From Anticarsia gemmatalis (lineage: Eukaryota; Arthropoda; Insecta; Lepidoptera; Erebidae): 64,000 nucleotides of DNA. The notes below the pieces were generated by a model. It was not told the DNA's origin. It searched no databases and saw only the letters and a list, made by a program, of their open reading frames with translations. The stretch spans positions 2,170,001 through 2,234,000 of the forward strand of contig NC_134766.1 of assembly GCF_050436995.1 (NCBI RefSeq), in the 5' to 3' direction. Both the position numbers and the translations under genes were made by a program. Below are positions 34,851-45,112 of the stretch, in pieces. Each line of letters opens with the position of its first letter. Position 1 is the first letter of the stretch.

Positions 34851-35219
34851 TAAGCGTTGTCATAGGCACAACCTATCCTTTGATTATACCAGATCACTGT
34901 CTAGACTTCTGGAAAATTCGGTGTTGGCAATCATTTTGTCTAAAGATTTTCAAATGTCTTACATAGCTAAGGTACCGGTTTTAACGTGCAGTTAATAGCT
35001 GTCAACGCAAGTTTTCAGAAAATAAATTAGAGTTTAGATTAAAATAAGTTAGTATTTCTGTCAAGCATTTCTCAAATCATTCAAAACTTTCGCATTGCAC
35101 GGCATAAAGTTCGCAAACAGATGTCTGTATTTAGTACATGTTTCAAACGTCAAGAACTACAAAATCAAACTACAACATTATAGCAGTGATATCCGAGTGA
35201 TTTAAGCATCCACATTTTT
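34851..35219. other. AT-rich spacer
   Basis: Nothing recognised. Confidence 0.35.
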
Positions 35220-35416
35220 ATTTTTTTTTTAGTTATAAAGACAACTCGCGCACTAAGAATTGCATTTGTGTCGCGGGGACTCTTACAAACATACAAACAA
35301 CGGAAAAGTACAAACAAACCCGAGACAATTATTTGTGGAGCGTACAAATAATTGTTCCGTGTGGGAATCGAACCCACGACCTCCCGTCGCAATGGTACGG
35401 CGTGGCGACCTAAACA
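35220..35416 (-). mobile_element. SINE-A, inverted copy
   Basis: On the plus strand, T-rich DNA, then 'acaactcgcgcactaagaat', the stem 'caattatttgt' / 'acaaataattg' and the inverted B box 'gggaatcgaaccc'. The A-box end is lost at about 35416. The loop differs from other copies, but the stem bases are kept. Confidence 0.82.
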
Positions 35417-35670
35417 ATACTTAAGTGAGATATCATATGACTAAAAAGTTATTTACAATCTATCCCCACATTTATATAAATTCGGAACAAAAGCAAACAC
35501 ATACTATGGTTTAACCAACCAATTGAGTGCAACCGTATTTATTTGTACATGAATAAATAAATAATTTACATTACGGTAAGCCGTATTTAATGAACCGTAT
35601 GATACCCAATTATATCGGTAGAGGGCGCTGTTTGTCGAAGTAACGTCGCGAGCATAATTGTTGATGTTTG

Positions 35671-35704
35671 ATGTATGTATGTATGTATGTATGTATGTAT
35701 GTAT
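35671..35704. repeat. (ATGT)n microsatellite
   Basis: About eight tetranucleotide repeats. Such tracts end VCKD-type LINE copies in moths, so it may mark a LINE tail. The adjacent 160 bp is unassigned. Confidence 0.8.
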
Positions 35705-35984
35705 GATTGATGTATGAAGTGAATTTGATTTGATTGTGGCGTATTTCTGTTTGGGGAATATGAATAGAAGGAAATATGGTAGAAGAAATTATTATTTTGA
35801 TTTCTTTGGCGGTGTCTTGGTTGAGTGACGCGAGTTGAGGCGACGTGCGTCTCAGATGGTTTTCCTTTTGATTCAATTAATTTATGTAGTTTTTTTTAAT
35901 AAGAATTCTTTGAAATCAAATACTTTAACAGTTAGGTGTTTGAACGTTTGTTTCCAAAATAAATTAGGAATAATTAGAATAGAT
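35705..35984. other. Spacer after microsatellite
   Basis: A minus-strand frame reads into the microsatellite as repeated THTYI residues. Possibly degraded LINE 3' sequence. Confidence 0.3.
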
Positions 35985-36085
35985 GTGAATTAGGAAAGGA
36001 AAGTTTGTAAGGATCGTACCGGCGTTCTTTGGCCTTCGTCTACACATATGGGAACAAGGCGGGGTTTTATGTATGTATAAACCAG
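35985..36085 (+). mobile_element. LINE 3' coding fragment, frameshifted
   Basis: KVCKDRT from about 36002, followed by a small deletion that shifts the frame before the WRSLVSAYPYGK block ('gttctttggccttcgtctac'). It ends with 'gttttatgtatgtataa'. Confidence 0.55.
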
Positions 36086-36111
36086 ATATTATGTTCACTC
36101 ATCCCCTAAAC

Positions 36112-36278
36112 CAGAGGTACCCAACCTTTTTTTTAGTCCAGGACTACTTTTATATTATTCTTGATAGCAGGGACCACTATGGAAGTATATTAAAAATAAA
36201 GTGTGATAATCATCCTGAAAATTTTCAATTTTAATATCATAATTTGACTTGGACCGGACCACTGGTTGGGAACCACTG
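36112..36278. mobile_element. hAT-type MITE with 8-bp target duplication
   Basis: The ends are CAGAGGTACCCAACC (36112) and, reversed, CAGTGGTTCCCAACC (36278), matching at 13 of 15 bases and fitting the hAT CAGNGGTTCCCAACC type. The flanks are CCCTAAAC (36104-36111) and CTCTAAAC (36279-36286), an 8-bp duplication with one change. 167 bp, non-coding, needs hAT transposase in trans. Confidence 0.85.
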
Positions 36279-36404
36279 CTCTAAACGATCTAGATAGACT
36301 TAACCAACCTTTTGTTATTTTATAATACAAAAACAACCACGCATCCTGTCTTTCTCAGGTACATAGGACATAAGTTTATAAGGCAAAGCTTTCGCTAAAA
36401 TCAC

Positions 36405-36600
36405 ATTCGTCGCGTTTGCAGCATCGCATCGCATTTACCGCACACGTGCTAGGACATTGTACCTTATATATTTTATTCATATCCTGCGAAGCTGTCAGCG
36501 TAGAACGCGACGGTTTCGGACGCGTTTTAACATATCGCGTGACGCACGCATATCGCATCGCTTTCGACGGGAGACAACGAGAAAGAGGAATATCGTAACT
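36405..36600. other. CpG-dense patch, unassigned
   Basis: Many CpG steps in about 190 bp ('cgtcgcgtttgcagcatcgc', 'gtagaacgcgacggtttcgg', 'atcgcgtgacgcacgcat') in otherwise AT-rich DNA, so both strands stay open for about 60 codons. No protein family recognised. Could be an unmethylated regulatory patch or a transposon piece. Confidence 0.35.
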
Positions 36601-36627
36601 TGATTACTAAGTTTGTAATTGAGATAA

Positions 36628-36745
36628 TGCCTTTTCGTATGGAGGTAGACTGTGACTGAAGAAAGCCTCTTGTTAGAAGACAAACTAGTTTTGATTGACA
36701 AAATTTTGTTCATTTGCATGTATCTTGTCATACAGGACTGTAATT
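36628..36745 (-). mobile_element. LINE 3' coding fragment, inverted
   Basis: The minus strand begins 'gtcctgtatgacaagatac' (VLYDKI), the upstream part of the VCKD block, and ends with 'cctccatacgaaaaggca' where YPYGK is expected. The middle is decayed. Confidence 0.45.
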
Positions 36746-36984
36746 AAAATAAATTAATATCTTGCGGACGTTTTCATTATTTCGTCAAATATTACAGATA
36801 TATTGCTATCCTAAATTATTTAGCTTCAAAATTATCAACATATATTTTTCGAAATAATATCACGCTTGTTTTAACCGAAGATATATGAAGTAGTATATAA
36901 AGTACACCTTTTAAAGGCGCGAGCATTTACTGGGCACCTTACCATACTTCGAGCTACTATTAATACACCAATAGCACCATTGCT

Positions 36985-37056
36985 TGACTCGGGAATCAAA
37001 CTCAGATCCCCATGATCAACAGTTGGATATACTACCGATCGCGCCACAGAAGGAGG
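36985..37056 (-). mobile_element. SINE-C head fragment
   Basis: The minus strand reads A box 'tggcgcgatcgg', 'tagtatatccaactgttgat' and B box 'gagtttgattcccgag', as in the SINE-C head at 20381. The body is absent. Confidence 0.6.
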
Positions 37057-37324
37057 CTTCAATTATCCGATCTCGCTAGAAATTGCTATTCATGAATAGA
37101 TTTAATAAAAAAATATATGTAATGCTTGTCTTTAGTAACTAATCAGTGGATAGATAGGGCATTAAAACGTTCGAGTAAAGAAAATCACTTACACACCGTA
37201 TCCAGTAATAAAACCTAAACGTCTTCAGACCTCTAAGAAAACAGAAAATCTACATAAATTCAATACCCAAGAAAATTTCATCCATACATCGATTCCTTAC
37301 AATCGCAGTGATAACAATAAAATA
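37057..37324. other. Spacer
   Basis: Nothing recognised. Confidence 0.35.
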
Positions 37325-37465
37325 TATCCGGCCGGTCCGGTTGTAAATCAACCGTACGGACGCCCACCCGGGTGTAGACGGTAATTTGTATTCTGTTACA
37401 GAACCGGGTAACGTTGAACATCGAACGTGTTAATTCTGTGCCCGGGTAGAAATCGCCCGGCTCTG
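37325..37465. other. GC-rich patch with repeated CCGG/CCCGGG
   Basis: 'ccggccggtccgg' (37328), 'cacccgggtg', 'gaaccgggtaacg', 'gcccgggtag' and 'cgcccggct' fall in 140 bp, with an inverted pair CGGTTG-taaat-CAACCG. Class unknown; possibly a regulatory patch or an unrecognised element. Confidence 0.4.
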
Positions 37466-38065
37466 AAATTGATTGTGTTATGTAATAGAAGTTTTTTTGT
37501 TTAACTGTGTGTAAATAAGGGTGTTGCTTAGAATAACTGGTTTTGTAGGGTTGAATTCCGGGCCACGGCTTTATGAGTATTTATCTGTTATTGTGTCTCG
37601 CTGTATCATTTGCGTTCATGATTTTAGATAGGTGTACTTATGAATATGACAAGTACATAAGAATAGTTAAATATTTTTTTAAATTAACATCGGGAACTGG
37701 GATCAAAGAAATGTTTTCTTTTTCTATAAGGGTTTTTAAGATGTATTTTTCATATGATATTCTTAAAAATGTAGAGTTCTTTAAACTTTTTCAGTGATGA
37801 ACTGTGGTTGACTCTCTTTCTCAGTTCGGACGGGGCTAATGTCAAGGGATGAACATTTTCATCATCATCATCATCCTATAATGTAGATGTTTAAGGAAAA
37901 TGAGATGAACATTCTAGACTTTAATTAATATCTTCTAAAAATCATTCATTTATGTCAAAATCACCGAAAATTTTACCTAAGACATAAAATCAGATCATAA
38001 CTCATTCACTATGCAAACTAGTAATAGTAATGAATAAAATTGACCTCTACTAAACAGGTCAACTG
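37466..38065. other. AT-rich spacer; short ATC run
   Basis: An (ATC)n run at about 37858-37875 after 'gggatgaacattttc' may be an RTE-type tail in reverse. The open frame at 37573-37797 starts with a hydrophobic stretch but has no recognised family. Confidence 0.35.
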
Positions 38066-38460
38066 ATTGGAGCTATGGTGACATGAGGTCGGCGAGGTCA
38101 CGGGATCGATGCCCGGGCTAGTCAGAATACAGTTCGTTTTTACGATAGTGTAAATTCTTATTTATTGCCACTAAAATTTTGCGTGAAAGGAGAGTAAGGT
38201 ATTTTCTCTATAGCTTGGAGACTTTGAATAGATTTTTGGCGCCTTTAATGGTTACATGTATGGAAGGTTTTATTGCTATTAACTTTTGTAAGCATTTATG
38301 GAGAAGTTTGCATGCCTGGCGCAATGGTTAAAGCGGTCACCTTGTCACTACCACCGTCGTATCGTCACCCTAGACCAATATTTGTGTGAGCATTAGTATC
38401 TAGTCTGAGTATGTCGATTCTCTTAGATCCTTTTAGTTGAGTTCTTGGCTGACTTCATTT
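38066..38460 (+). mobile_element. Two decayed tRNA-like heads
   Basis: 'cacgggatcgatgcccg' (38099) is B-box-like. 'gcctggcgcaatggttaaag' (38313) is a good A box with 'accaatatttgtgtgagcat' downstream, as in (AATA)n-type SINEs. Neither has a clear body. Confidence 0.4.
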
Positions 38461-39204
38461 GGATGGATTTAGCGAAACTGCTGGTAGGTCAGTATTTCTG
38501 CACATAAAATACAATAAAAGAAACAGTATTTTATGCACTTACTAACCAAACAATAATGCTCTTGTTACACTCTGATCGCGGCCTGTGTAACCTGCGTCGA
38601 AACTTAAAACAAACCAAGGTAAAATGTTTTTTCATTTTCACGTTAACTCTGGTATAGTATTCTATATTTAAATATTTATGCACGTACTCTAATACTTTTC
38701 GAGATTGTCATGCGTGTTGATGCTCACAAATGTACGTAAATTGAATACAGACAGACATATCTACTTATTTCTATCTTCAAAAGGCTTACTTAATACAGTC
38801 CCAAAATGGAAAATCTCACATTGACTTCTACTTTTATCCAAAAAAGATTTTCATGTGCTTCTCGATAAACGTTTCATTACTCGATGATAATGAAAAAGGC
38901 TCAGAGTTTTTGTATTCACAGTTCAACACTCATTAGTGCCACGATTTCTTTGTAGATCTTGTACTCAAGTTATAAGCTGAAGCGATTAACTTTTTTAGTA
39001 GTGTATTGTTCAATTTTTATTGTCAATTGTTTTTTTTTATGAAAGTATTCCCTAATCACACGTGGTTGCACAGTACTTCGCCTTAAAAAAGGTCCAAGGT
39101 ACCACTGTACGTTAATTGATGTTATAAATTACGTTTGTACTCAATGCTTGAATGTTTTTACTCAATTGATTAAGAAAAACTTTAACTTTTAATAAATAAA
39201 TTTT
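38461..39204. other. AT-rich spacer
   Basis: Nothing recognised. Confidence 0.35.
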
Positions 39205-39310
39205 TGTTGTCTCACTGCTGGGCAAGGGTCTCCTCCCCTAGTAAAGGAGGGGATTGGCCTTGAGTCCACCATGCTGGCAAATTGCGGGTTGGGGACTTCC
39301 TGGACATTGG
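39205..39310 (-). mobile_element. SINE-B 3' fragment
   Basis: 'ctcactgctgggcaagggtc', 'ccttgagtccaccatgctgg' and 'attgcgggttgggga' are the inverted SINE-B tail. Confidence 0.75.
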
Positions 39311-40694
39311 AATACACACACATTTCGCCAGAAGAAAGTACTCTTTCTTGTGCGGAAAATGTATAAAATCGTTATCATTAACACCATCATCATCATCATG
39401 TACACGGTCTTAGTAGGTACTGTTTTTTCTTATAAAAATCATAGCTCAATCCTCAGATCATAGTTATCATAGCCTCAAGTGTCAGTTTCAAGGGTACATA
39501 AAGTCAGTGCGGGCCTGTAAACATTAGTATGAGCAAGTTAAATATCCAATCTAAAACAAACAGATAAAGTTAGAAAGCGGACACTATTACCGTGTTCAAA
39601 CAACTGTACTAACTGACAATTTGTATTCAGGACTAAGCTTTCCAACTATTTTTTATACGACCCTCGCGGACCTTTGGTTATGGGCCAAGTTGTAGACTGA
39701 AACGGGATAAAAATTGAAATATAGCATCTAAAATAACTGTTACTAGCCGACGTCTTTATATTTCGTGACTAATGCATCTTCATATAAAATACTGTACAAA
39801 TTCTCTAACGTATCGGCCAAATTGCACTGGCCATGGTTTCATGCTGACACCATAAAACCTTTTAATTTGATTGCATTTTTTACTTGATTAAATAAAGATA
39901 ATCACGAAAAACCGTCATGGGAATTAAGCAATTAATAGAAATGAATGAATGGCTTAAACCAAAGATTTTCTAGTATTTGTATACTAAAGTGACTGAAGTA
40001 CATTTACAAGATTATTTATAAATTTTGTTCAATGTGGGAACATAAATAATGACACCTGTGAGCAGTAAACGGTGCAGCGTGTGACCATTTTACTCCCTAC
40101 GAAATTTAGTTAGTTGCAATTTACTCTTGAAATTAATTGAATTCAATAAAGAAATTCAAATCACTCTTGCCTTAAATTCAGCCCCATAAACACGCTAATC
40201 GCTCAACGCTTGCACCACACTCGGCGTGTTGTAACAATGCAAATACGAGGGTTAGACTTCGATCGTGCCGTTCTAATGAACGCACGAAATTAATATCTAC
40301 TTCCTTTTTATTTGCACCCAAATATACTTTGAAACTTGAGATTTTCTGCGTTTGGTTGTTATTAAAAGGTTTATTTGGAAGTTTAAGGGATAAAATGTAT
40401 ACTTACGACCCTATTTACTCAAACTTCAGTAGAATTAAAACATGATTTGTATAAATATTGATATCGACGGTTTTTGAGTTTGCGGGATTCGTATTCCTTT
40501 GGAAATCGCTTAAAACTATTTTGAGGCATGTAAAGTTTCATAATGATGTTTTCCTACAGGGTTTGACCATGTCATCGTAATTATGTCCATACACGGCCTG
40601 GAAAAGTAATAATTATGTGCCTAAGTTTTGATCCTACTAGCATTTGAGTAGGATGCAAACAAATGTTTTAGAATACTTTTTTTTTGTTTTTTTC
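39311..40694. other. AT-rich spacer
   Basis: About 1.4 kb with an 'atcatcatcatcatg' run near 39387 and no other feature. Confidence 0.35.
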
Positions 40695-40865
40695 AACCCA
40701 TTACTGTCCCACTGCAGGGCAAGGATTTCCTCCCAAACAAGGTGGAGGTTAGGCCATGAGTCCACCACGCTGGCCAACTGCGGGTTGGGGAGTTTGTATG
40801 CCCTCAAGTCATGCAAGGTTGCATCACAATATTTTCCTTCACCGTTAAAGAAAGTGATAATTATT
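40695..40865 (-). mobile_element. SINE-B, inverted 3' two-thirds
   Basis: 'ctgtcccactgcagggcaag', 'ccatgagtccaccacgctgg', 'gtcatgcaaggttgcatcac' and 'ccttcaccgttaaagaaagt' cover tail to mid-body. The tRNA-like head is missing. Confidence 0.78.
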
Positions 40866-41557
40866 TACAATACACACATAACTTCATAGAATATCTTGGC
40901 CATTCAATAAAATTTAAGTGTTACAGACTTTTTACAGTAACTTAAGCTACACTTCAATAAACCAGGGATCAATATAAACTGATTAATTTAAATAACTAAT
41001 ACATTTTACTTCAATTTACATTATACGAGAATCAAACCCACCTACCATTATGTAAAATACTGCTCGCTCCCATCAATCAAATTAAATTCCCCCAATTTTT
41101 TCTACAATATCTTGATTCAGCATTATTCATAAGTTTGAACTCGAGGAAATTGAGCTCATTGCTAATATTCATAATTTCAAGTCAATTGATTGGATTAGAG
41201 TACGAGGCTTTTTATCCTTAATGTCAATTCCGATTGTAAATTATACTTTTCTTACATAGAAAAAAGTTCTACTGGTTTCTACACGCTTCAAAGATTTTGA
41301 GCTACACGTATTTTTTTATATATGAAATCTCAGTCAGACTAACCTGTACAGTAATGTAGTAGTAGTTTTGTTACAAAAGTGGAAAAATAATCGTTTTTGC
41401 CCTTCTTCTTATCAGAAAAGCCTTTTTTCAAACTTATAAAAATGATCTTCTTATTACCAATCTACGTTCTTTCGGTAATATAACGTAACTATTATAAAAT
41501 ATTTAGTATTTAAAAATACTTGATAAATAGTTCTTGCAAAATGCGCCAGGAGCGCTG
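40866..41557. other. AT-rich spacer
   Basis: Nothing recognised. Confidence 0.35.
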
Positions 41558-41597
41558 ATACAAACTTGATTGGTGGTCACACCAATCAAGTTTGTAT
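41558..41597. repeat. Perfect 18-bp inverted repeat, 4-nt loop
   Basis: ATACAAACTTGATTGGTG (41558-41575) and its exact complement (41580-41597) flank the loop GTCA. It could form a DNA cruciform or a short RNA hairpin. 'gcgccaggagcgctg' just upstream resembles motifs of other mobile elements. Confidence 0.75.
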
Positions 41598-42349
41598 AAA
41601 AAATAAGTCAATATTGATTGGAGGGATCATCGATATCGATAAGAGAAACACAGCTCTCCGATTCATATCACTGTTGTATTAAGAGTCATATAACTGTACT
41701 TAAAAAATGGGGTTCTTCCGAAAGTCGCTAGGGGCGTAGGTTACTTATACTTCTCCAAAGTCTATTCATATTAAAGTCTATAGCTACTCCTCAATACTAG
41801 TAGCAAATCACCCCTCAGGTCATTGACCCGAGACAATAACACGTCGATAAAAACTCAGAAGGTAATAGATAGCATTCGCATTATTCGCATTAGTCCGTAT
41901 TTGCTGACTCCATCGATCAACGTGATGACGTCACGCGGCGGCCATTCAATCTAGCTGTCATCGGTTTAGTCACTGTTCATACTGCAGTGCTTCAATGGCT
42001 TTGAATATTGCGGTATAAAGTCGCGTATTATGAACTTTATTCTGATGTTTAATGATTTGGGAGTGTTGTGTAACTTTTTTTGTAATTGAAATTATTTATC
42101 ATGTGTCTATTTTATTGACGACTATGCGATATCATAACAAATACATTATTTTTTCGTTTTTTACTCAAATTACTATGGTTTCATTGTTGAAAAACGAGAG
42201 AAGCCCAAGGTTACTAGCAACCTTTTTAAGCAACGTTCGAGTGTGGTTGAATACTTTCGAAGTTTTATAAGGAGAATCCAAAGTTATAAGCAATAATTTT
42301 CTTTATCCAATTTCATGCACTTTGCTCCTGATATAGAAAAGTGTTGTAT
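41598..42349. other. Spacer with CRE-like palindrome and CpG patch
   Basis: TGACGTCA at 41926-41933 sits in 'cgtgatgacgtcacgcgg' followed by 'cggccattc', a CpG-rich spot. TATCGATA (41634-41641) is a DRE-like palindrome. No gene start can be supported. Confidence 0.35.
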
Positions 42350-42452
42350 GACAATCGGTTCAGCGCCTCCGGCGACTGTCGTAGAAACTATTTTTGCAGT
42401 ACATTTAAAATGTCAAAACTTTAAAGAACCGACTGTACAGATCGCGCTACTG
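42350..42452. mobile_element. GAGAATCG-family MITE, half copy
   Basis: 'cagcgcctccggcgactgtc', 'gtagaaactatttttgcagt' and 'aaatgtcaaaac' match the interior of the copy at 47614. It ends 'cagatcgcgctac' without intact arms. Confidence 0.5.
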
Positions 42453-42869
42453 AAATCCATTGACATTAAGAAAATAGCGTAAATTAAGTTTTATTATTTA
42501 GTAATCAATATTATTTTGACCTGCCATTTTCAAAAGTTCATTCACCATAAACACAGCCTAACAATGACTGTTTTATTCAAGAACCTCCCTCGATATTTTA
42601 GAAAAGTATTTTGACTTATCGCTTTGCTAATGGAACGGAAGGGGGTGAGGACTGAAATTAAATACAATAATATGATTTGAAACGTCTTAGGATTTCTGTG
42701 TCTGTTGGTATAATGGTAAATGATATAAAGTTTTCTTTGCATCCATCTTCGTTTTTTGGCTTGTTTACTTATGTGGTTTCCTTTGTAGGTACAAACTTTC
42801 CCCCATTGCAGGACGGGTGGGGTTTTGATAAAATTAGGCAATTTTTGATGCTTTGCTCACCTTTGAAAC
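42453..42869. other. Spacer
   Basis: Overlapping open frames on both strands here run into the SINE that follows. No family recognised. Confidence 0.35.
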
Positions 42870-42962
42870 AGCTATTTGTGGATCGCACGAATAATTGTCA
42901 AATGTGGGAATCGAACCCACGACCATCCGACCCGATGGCAGTGGCGTGGCGACCACCTCAAC
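42870..42962 (-). mobile_element. SINE-A head fragment, inverted
   Basis: 'ctatttgtggatcgcacgaa' then the inverted B box 'gggaatcgaaccc' and 'ggcgtggcgacc'. The tail is missing, and the head's A-box end is altered. Confidence 0.7.
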
Positions 42963-43472
42963 GTTAACCTTATCCATTGGCTTATGTGAATGGCAAACGC
43001 CACCTGTGTCAAAAGCTAAGAACCTGTACGTATCGAAACTGACACGAGACAAGTTTAAATTATAGGTTATTATTTCAATCACATTCGTCGACTTTGTTGC
43101 GTTGCGTCTCATTGCTTTCATAGCTATCAAATAATTCAAAGCCATTCCCAAAAGTAAAAAGGCCTAAAGTATTTCTTTCATACAACAATTGACCTTTAGA
43201 ACTCAATTTTTCTTTCTCCGATTTCTTATTCCATTAAAAAGTGAATTAAACAATCAATCGCGTGTGAGCGAGACGGGTGATAAATGCGGGCGAGCCCTGG
43301 GGGCGCGCTTGTGTTACGGTACTTTGTTGAGATCGTCGATTACAATGTAGGGACGGTGATAACCCCTACCAAAGGTTTCTAGAAAAATATTTTCGTATAA
43401 AAAGTATTCGTTGTCTTTGATTTATCAATTTTGTTTCAACGTTAAAAGCCTACTTACAAGTAGTATGTACTG
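42963..43472. other. Spacer with GC-rich patch
   Basis: 43262-43320 ('gcgtgtgagcgagacgggtg', 'gcgggcgagccctgggggcg') is strikingly GC-rich. No frame or repeat family identified. Confidence 0.35.
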
Positions 43473-43610
43473 TCTATACTAACATTATAAATCCGAAAGT
43501 CTACTATTGCTATTTTCTTTCTGCAGTTAAATTCGACTGAACCGATTATAATGAAATTTAGCGTAGAGATTCTATATAGCCGAAGGTTTTGGTTCGATTA
43601 TAGGCTTAGA
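43473..43610 (+). mobile_element. Helitron 5' fragment
   Basis: Starts TCTATACTAACATTATAAAT, followed by 'ccgaaagtctactattgct' and 'gaaccgattataatgaaatt', the 5' part of the Helitron family at 17995-18441. No CTAG end found. Confidence 0.55.
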
Positions 43611-43989
43611 TTACTTTTTTCAAAATTCTATTCGTAAGTTACAGAAATAAAAATAATTCTTACCTGTGTAGGTAAGGTAGTTCATTATGTATCATTAACT
43701 TAAACTTACCTTTATTTTAAAATTGAAATAACTAATCAAAAGTCACATAGGCTGGTATTTCAACAAATACAGGTGCCCTCTGAGAGGGCCTAATGCCGTC
43801 GTTTGTAAACTTTGAGGGTCCTCAGTTAAGAGGCGGTGTGGGAACGTTTGTGATCACGATATTACAGCTTCAGTTATTGTTACACGTGATTTGACTGATT
43901 AAATTGAAGAACTTGTGTAGATGAGATTAGAGGAAAAACAGCATTGTTTTTCTTATGTTTCGTAGGATTTCTTTAATAAATTCTGGTTC
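43611..43989. other. Spacer
   Basis: Nothing recognised. Confidence 0.35.
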
Positions 43990-44075
43990 TCAAAGCACAC
44001 TCGGTAAGCATGCTGGACTTAAAACCTAACTGTCCGGAGGGAGACCTTTGTACAGCAATTAATTGGTAATATAAA
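43990..44075 (+). mobile_element. Decayed SINE-B tail
   Basis: 'ggtaagcatgctggactta', 'ggagggagacctttgtacag' and 'caattaattggtaat' follow SINE-B tail order. Confidence 0.45.
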
Positions 44076-44324
44076 TTTTAATTTAAAGTGGCGATCGTCG
44101 CCGGTTTTTGATTTTTAATCATGGCTTATCATCAAATTATTCAATTGGCAATGCATTTAATAATGAATGATAAATTAAAATCGTGATCGTGTATCCAACT
44201 CTATTTTATTTGATTCTACAACCTACAAACTCGAACATTTATCACTTACCAAAACACCTATAGTAGCGCAATCGAGAAAACACACAACAAAAGAGTTCTT
44301 TCTGTCAGATTAGACACAACATAT
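44076..44324. other. Spacer
   Basis: No feature. Confidence 0.35.
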
Positions 44325-44342
44325 ACATACATACATACATAT
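44325..44342. repeat. (ATAC)n microsatellite
   Basis: About four and a half tetranucleotide units. As at 35671, it may be the tail of a LINE on the minus strand; the frame to its right, to about 44546, is Ser/His/Thr-rich and unassigned. Confidence 0.65.
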
Positions 44343-44789
44343 GAAAGTATCGATGTATCTCGCCCGGTACAAAAGGATCTTTGTTGAGAGATGTTTAAGT
44401 GAATGAGAGAGCCGTTTTGTTATTAGATTAGAGGAATAGGGAGCTGTTGTTTTATGATGGCTGATGGTTTTGAGGGAGTGAGAAGTGAGTTGTAACGTGC
44501 AAGGAATAAATTTGAAAAACTGAAAATGAGGGATTTTCAGTGACACTATTTGGTTAGATGGATATAGTATGTACTAGTTCACAAGTGTCCAAGGTTTTAC
44601 CCCCAAGTTAAGCCGTTTAAGAAAGAGATAGGTTGCCTGCGTTTGACTATCGACTTTCAAATATTTACCTGCAAGCGTAAGAAAATTTATTCTACTTTTG
44701 ACAGAATTTTTGACATAAGGCCCGAATATAGGAAACTTTATCATCGACAGTATATAACTGTCTAGTGCTGATCATAGGCCTCTCCTAGA

Positions 44790-44890
44790 GCGTTCAGTTA
44801 TGACAAGATGTGTGAATGAAGCAAGGGAAGTTTCTAAGGATGGTACCAAGTGGAGTTCTTTAGTCTCTGGCTATCTCTATAGGAAAATTT
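44790..44890 (+). mobile_element. LINE 3' coding fragment, in frame
   Basis: Reads NEAREVSKDGTKWSSLVSGY in frame from about 44815 and continues LYRK, the best-preserved VCKD-family block in this window. It is interrupted by the Helitron starting at 44892, so the LINE fragment is probably older. Confidence 0.65.
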
Positions 44891-44891
44891 A

Positions 44892-45112
44892 TCTATACTA
44901 ATATTATAAAGCTGAAGAGTTTGTTTGTTTGTTTGTTTGAACGCGCTAATCTCAGGAACTACAGGTCCGATTTGAAAAAATCTTTCAGTGCTATATATCA
45001 TCACGCTACGACCAACAGGAGCAGAGTACTAGTAAAAAATGTTCCGGAAACGGGGAAAATTTTGACCCATTCTCTCATATGTGACGCAAGCGAAGTTGCG
45101 CGGGTCAGCTAG
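44892..45112 (+). mobile_element. Lep1-type Helitron
   Basis: TCTATACTAATATTATAAAG after A; (TTTG)n; CGCAA-GCGAAG-TTGCG hairpin; ends GCGGGTCAGCTAG before T. An internal deletion removes the 'gatagcccatttatc' block seen at 25597 and 55812. Confidence 0.88.

Noticed and set aside
35671..35704. CRISPR or satellite array
   Set aside because: A plain tetranucleotide microsatellite, in a eukaryotic genome.
36343..36364. TGTCTTTCTCAG|GTACAT as a ratchet point
   Set aside because: Good 3' half, but GTACAT is a weak 5' splice site; it would also break the even spacing. Worth including in a scored scan.
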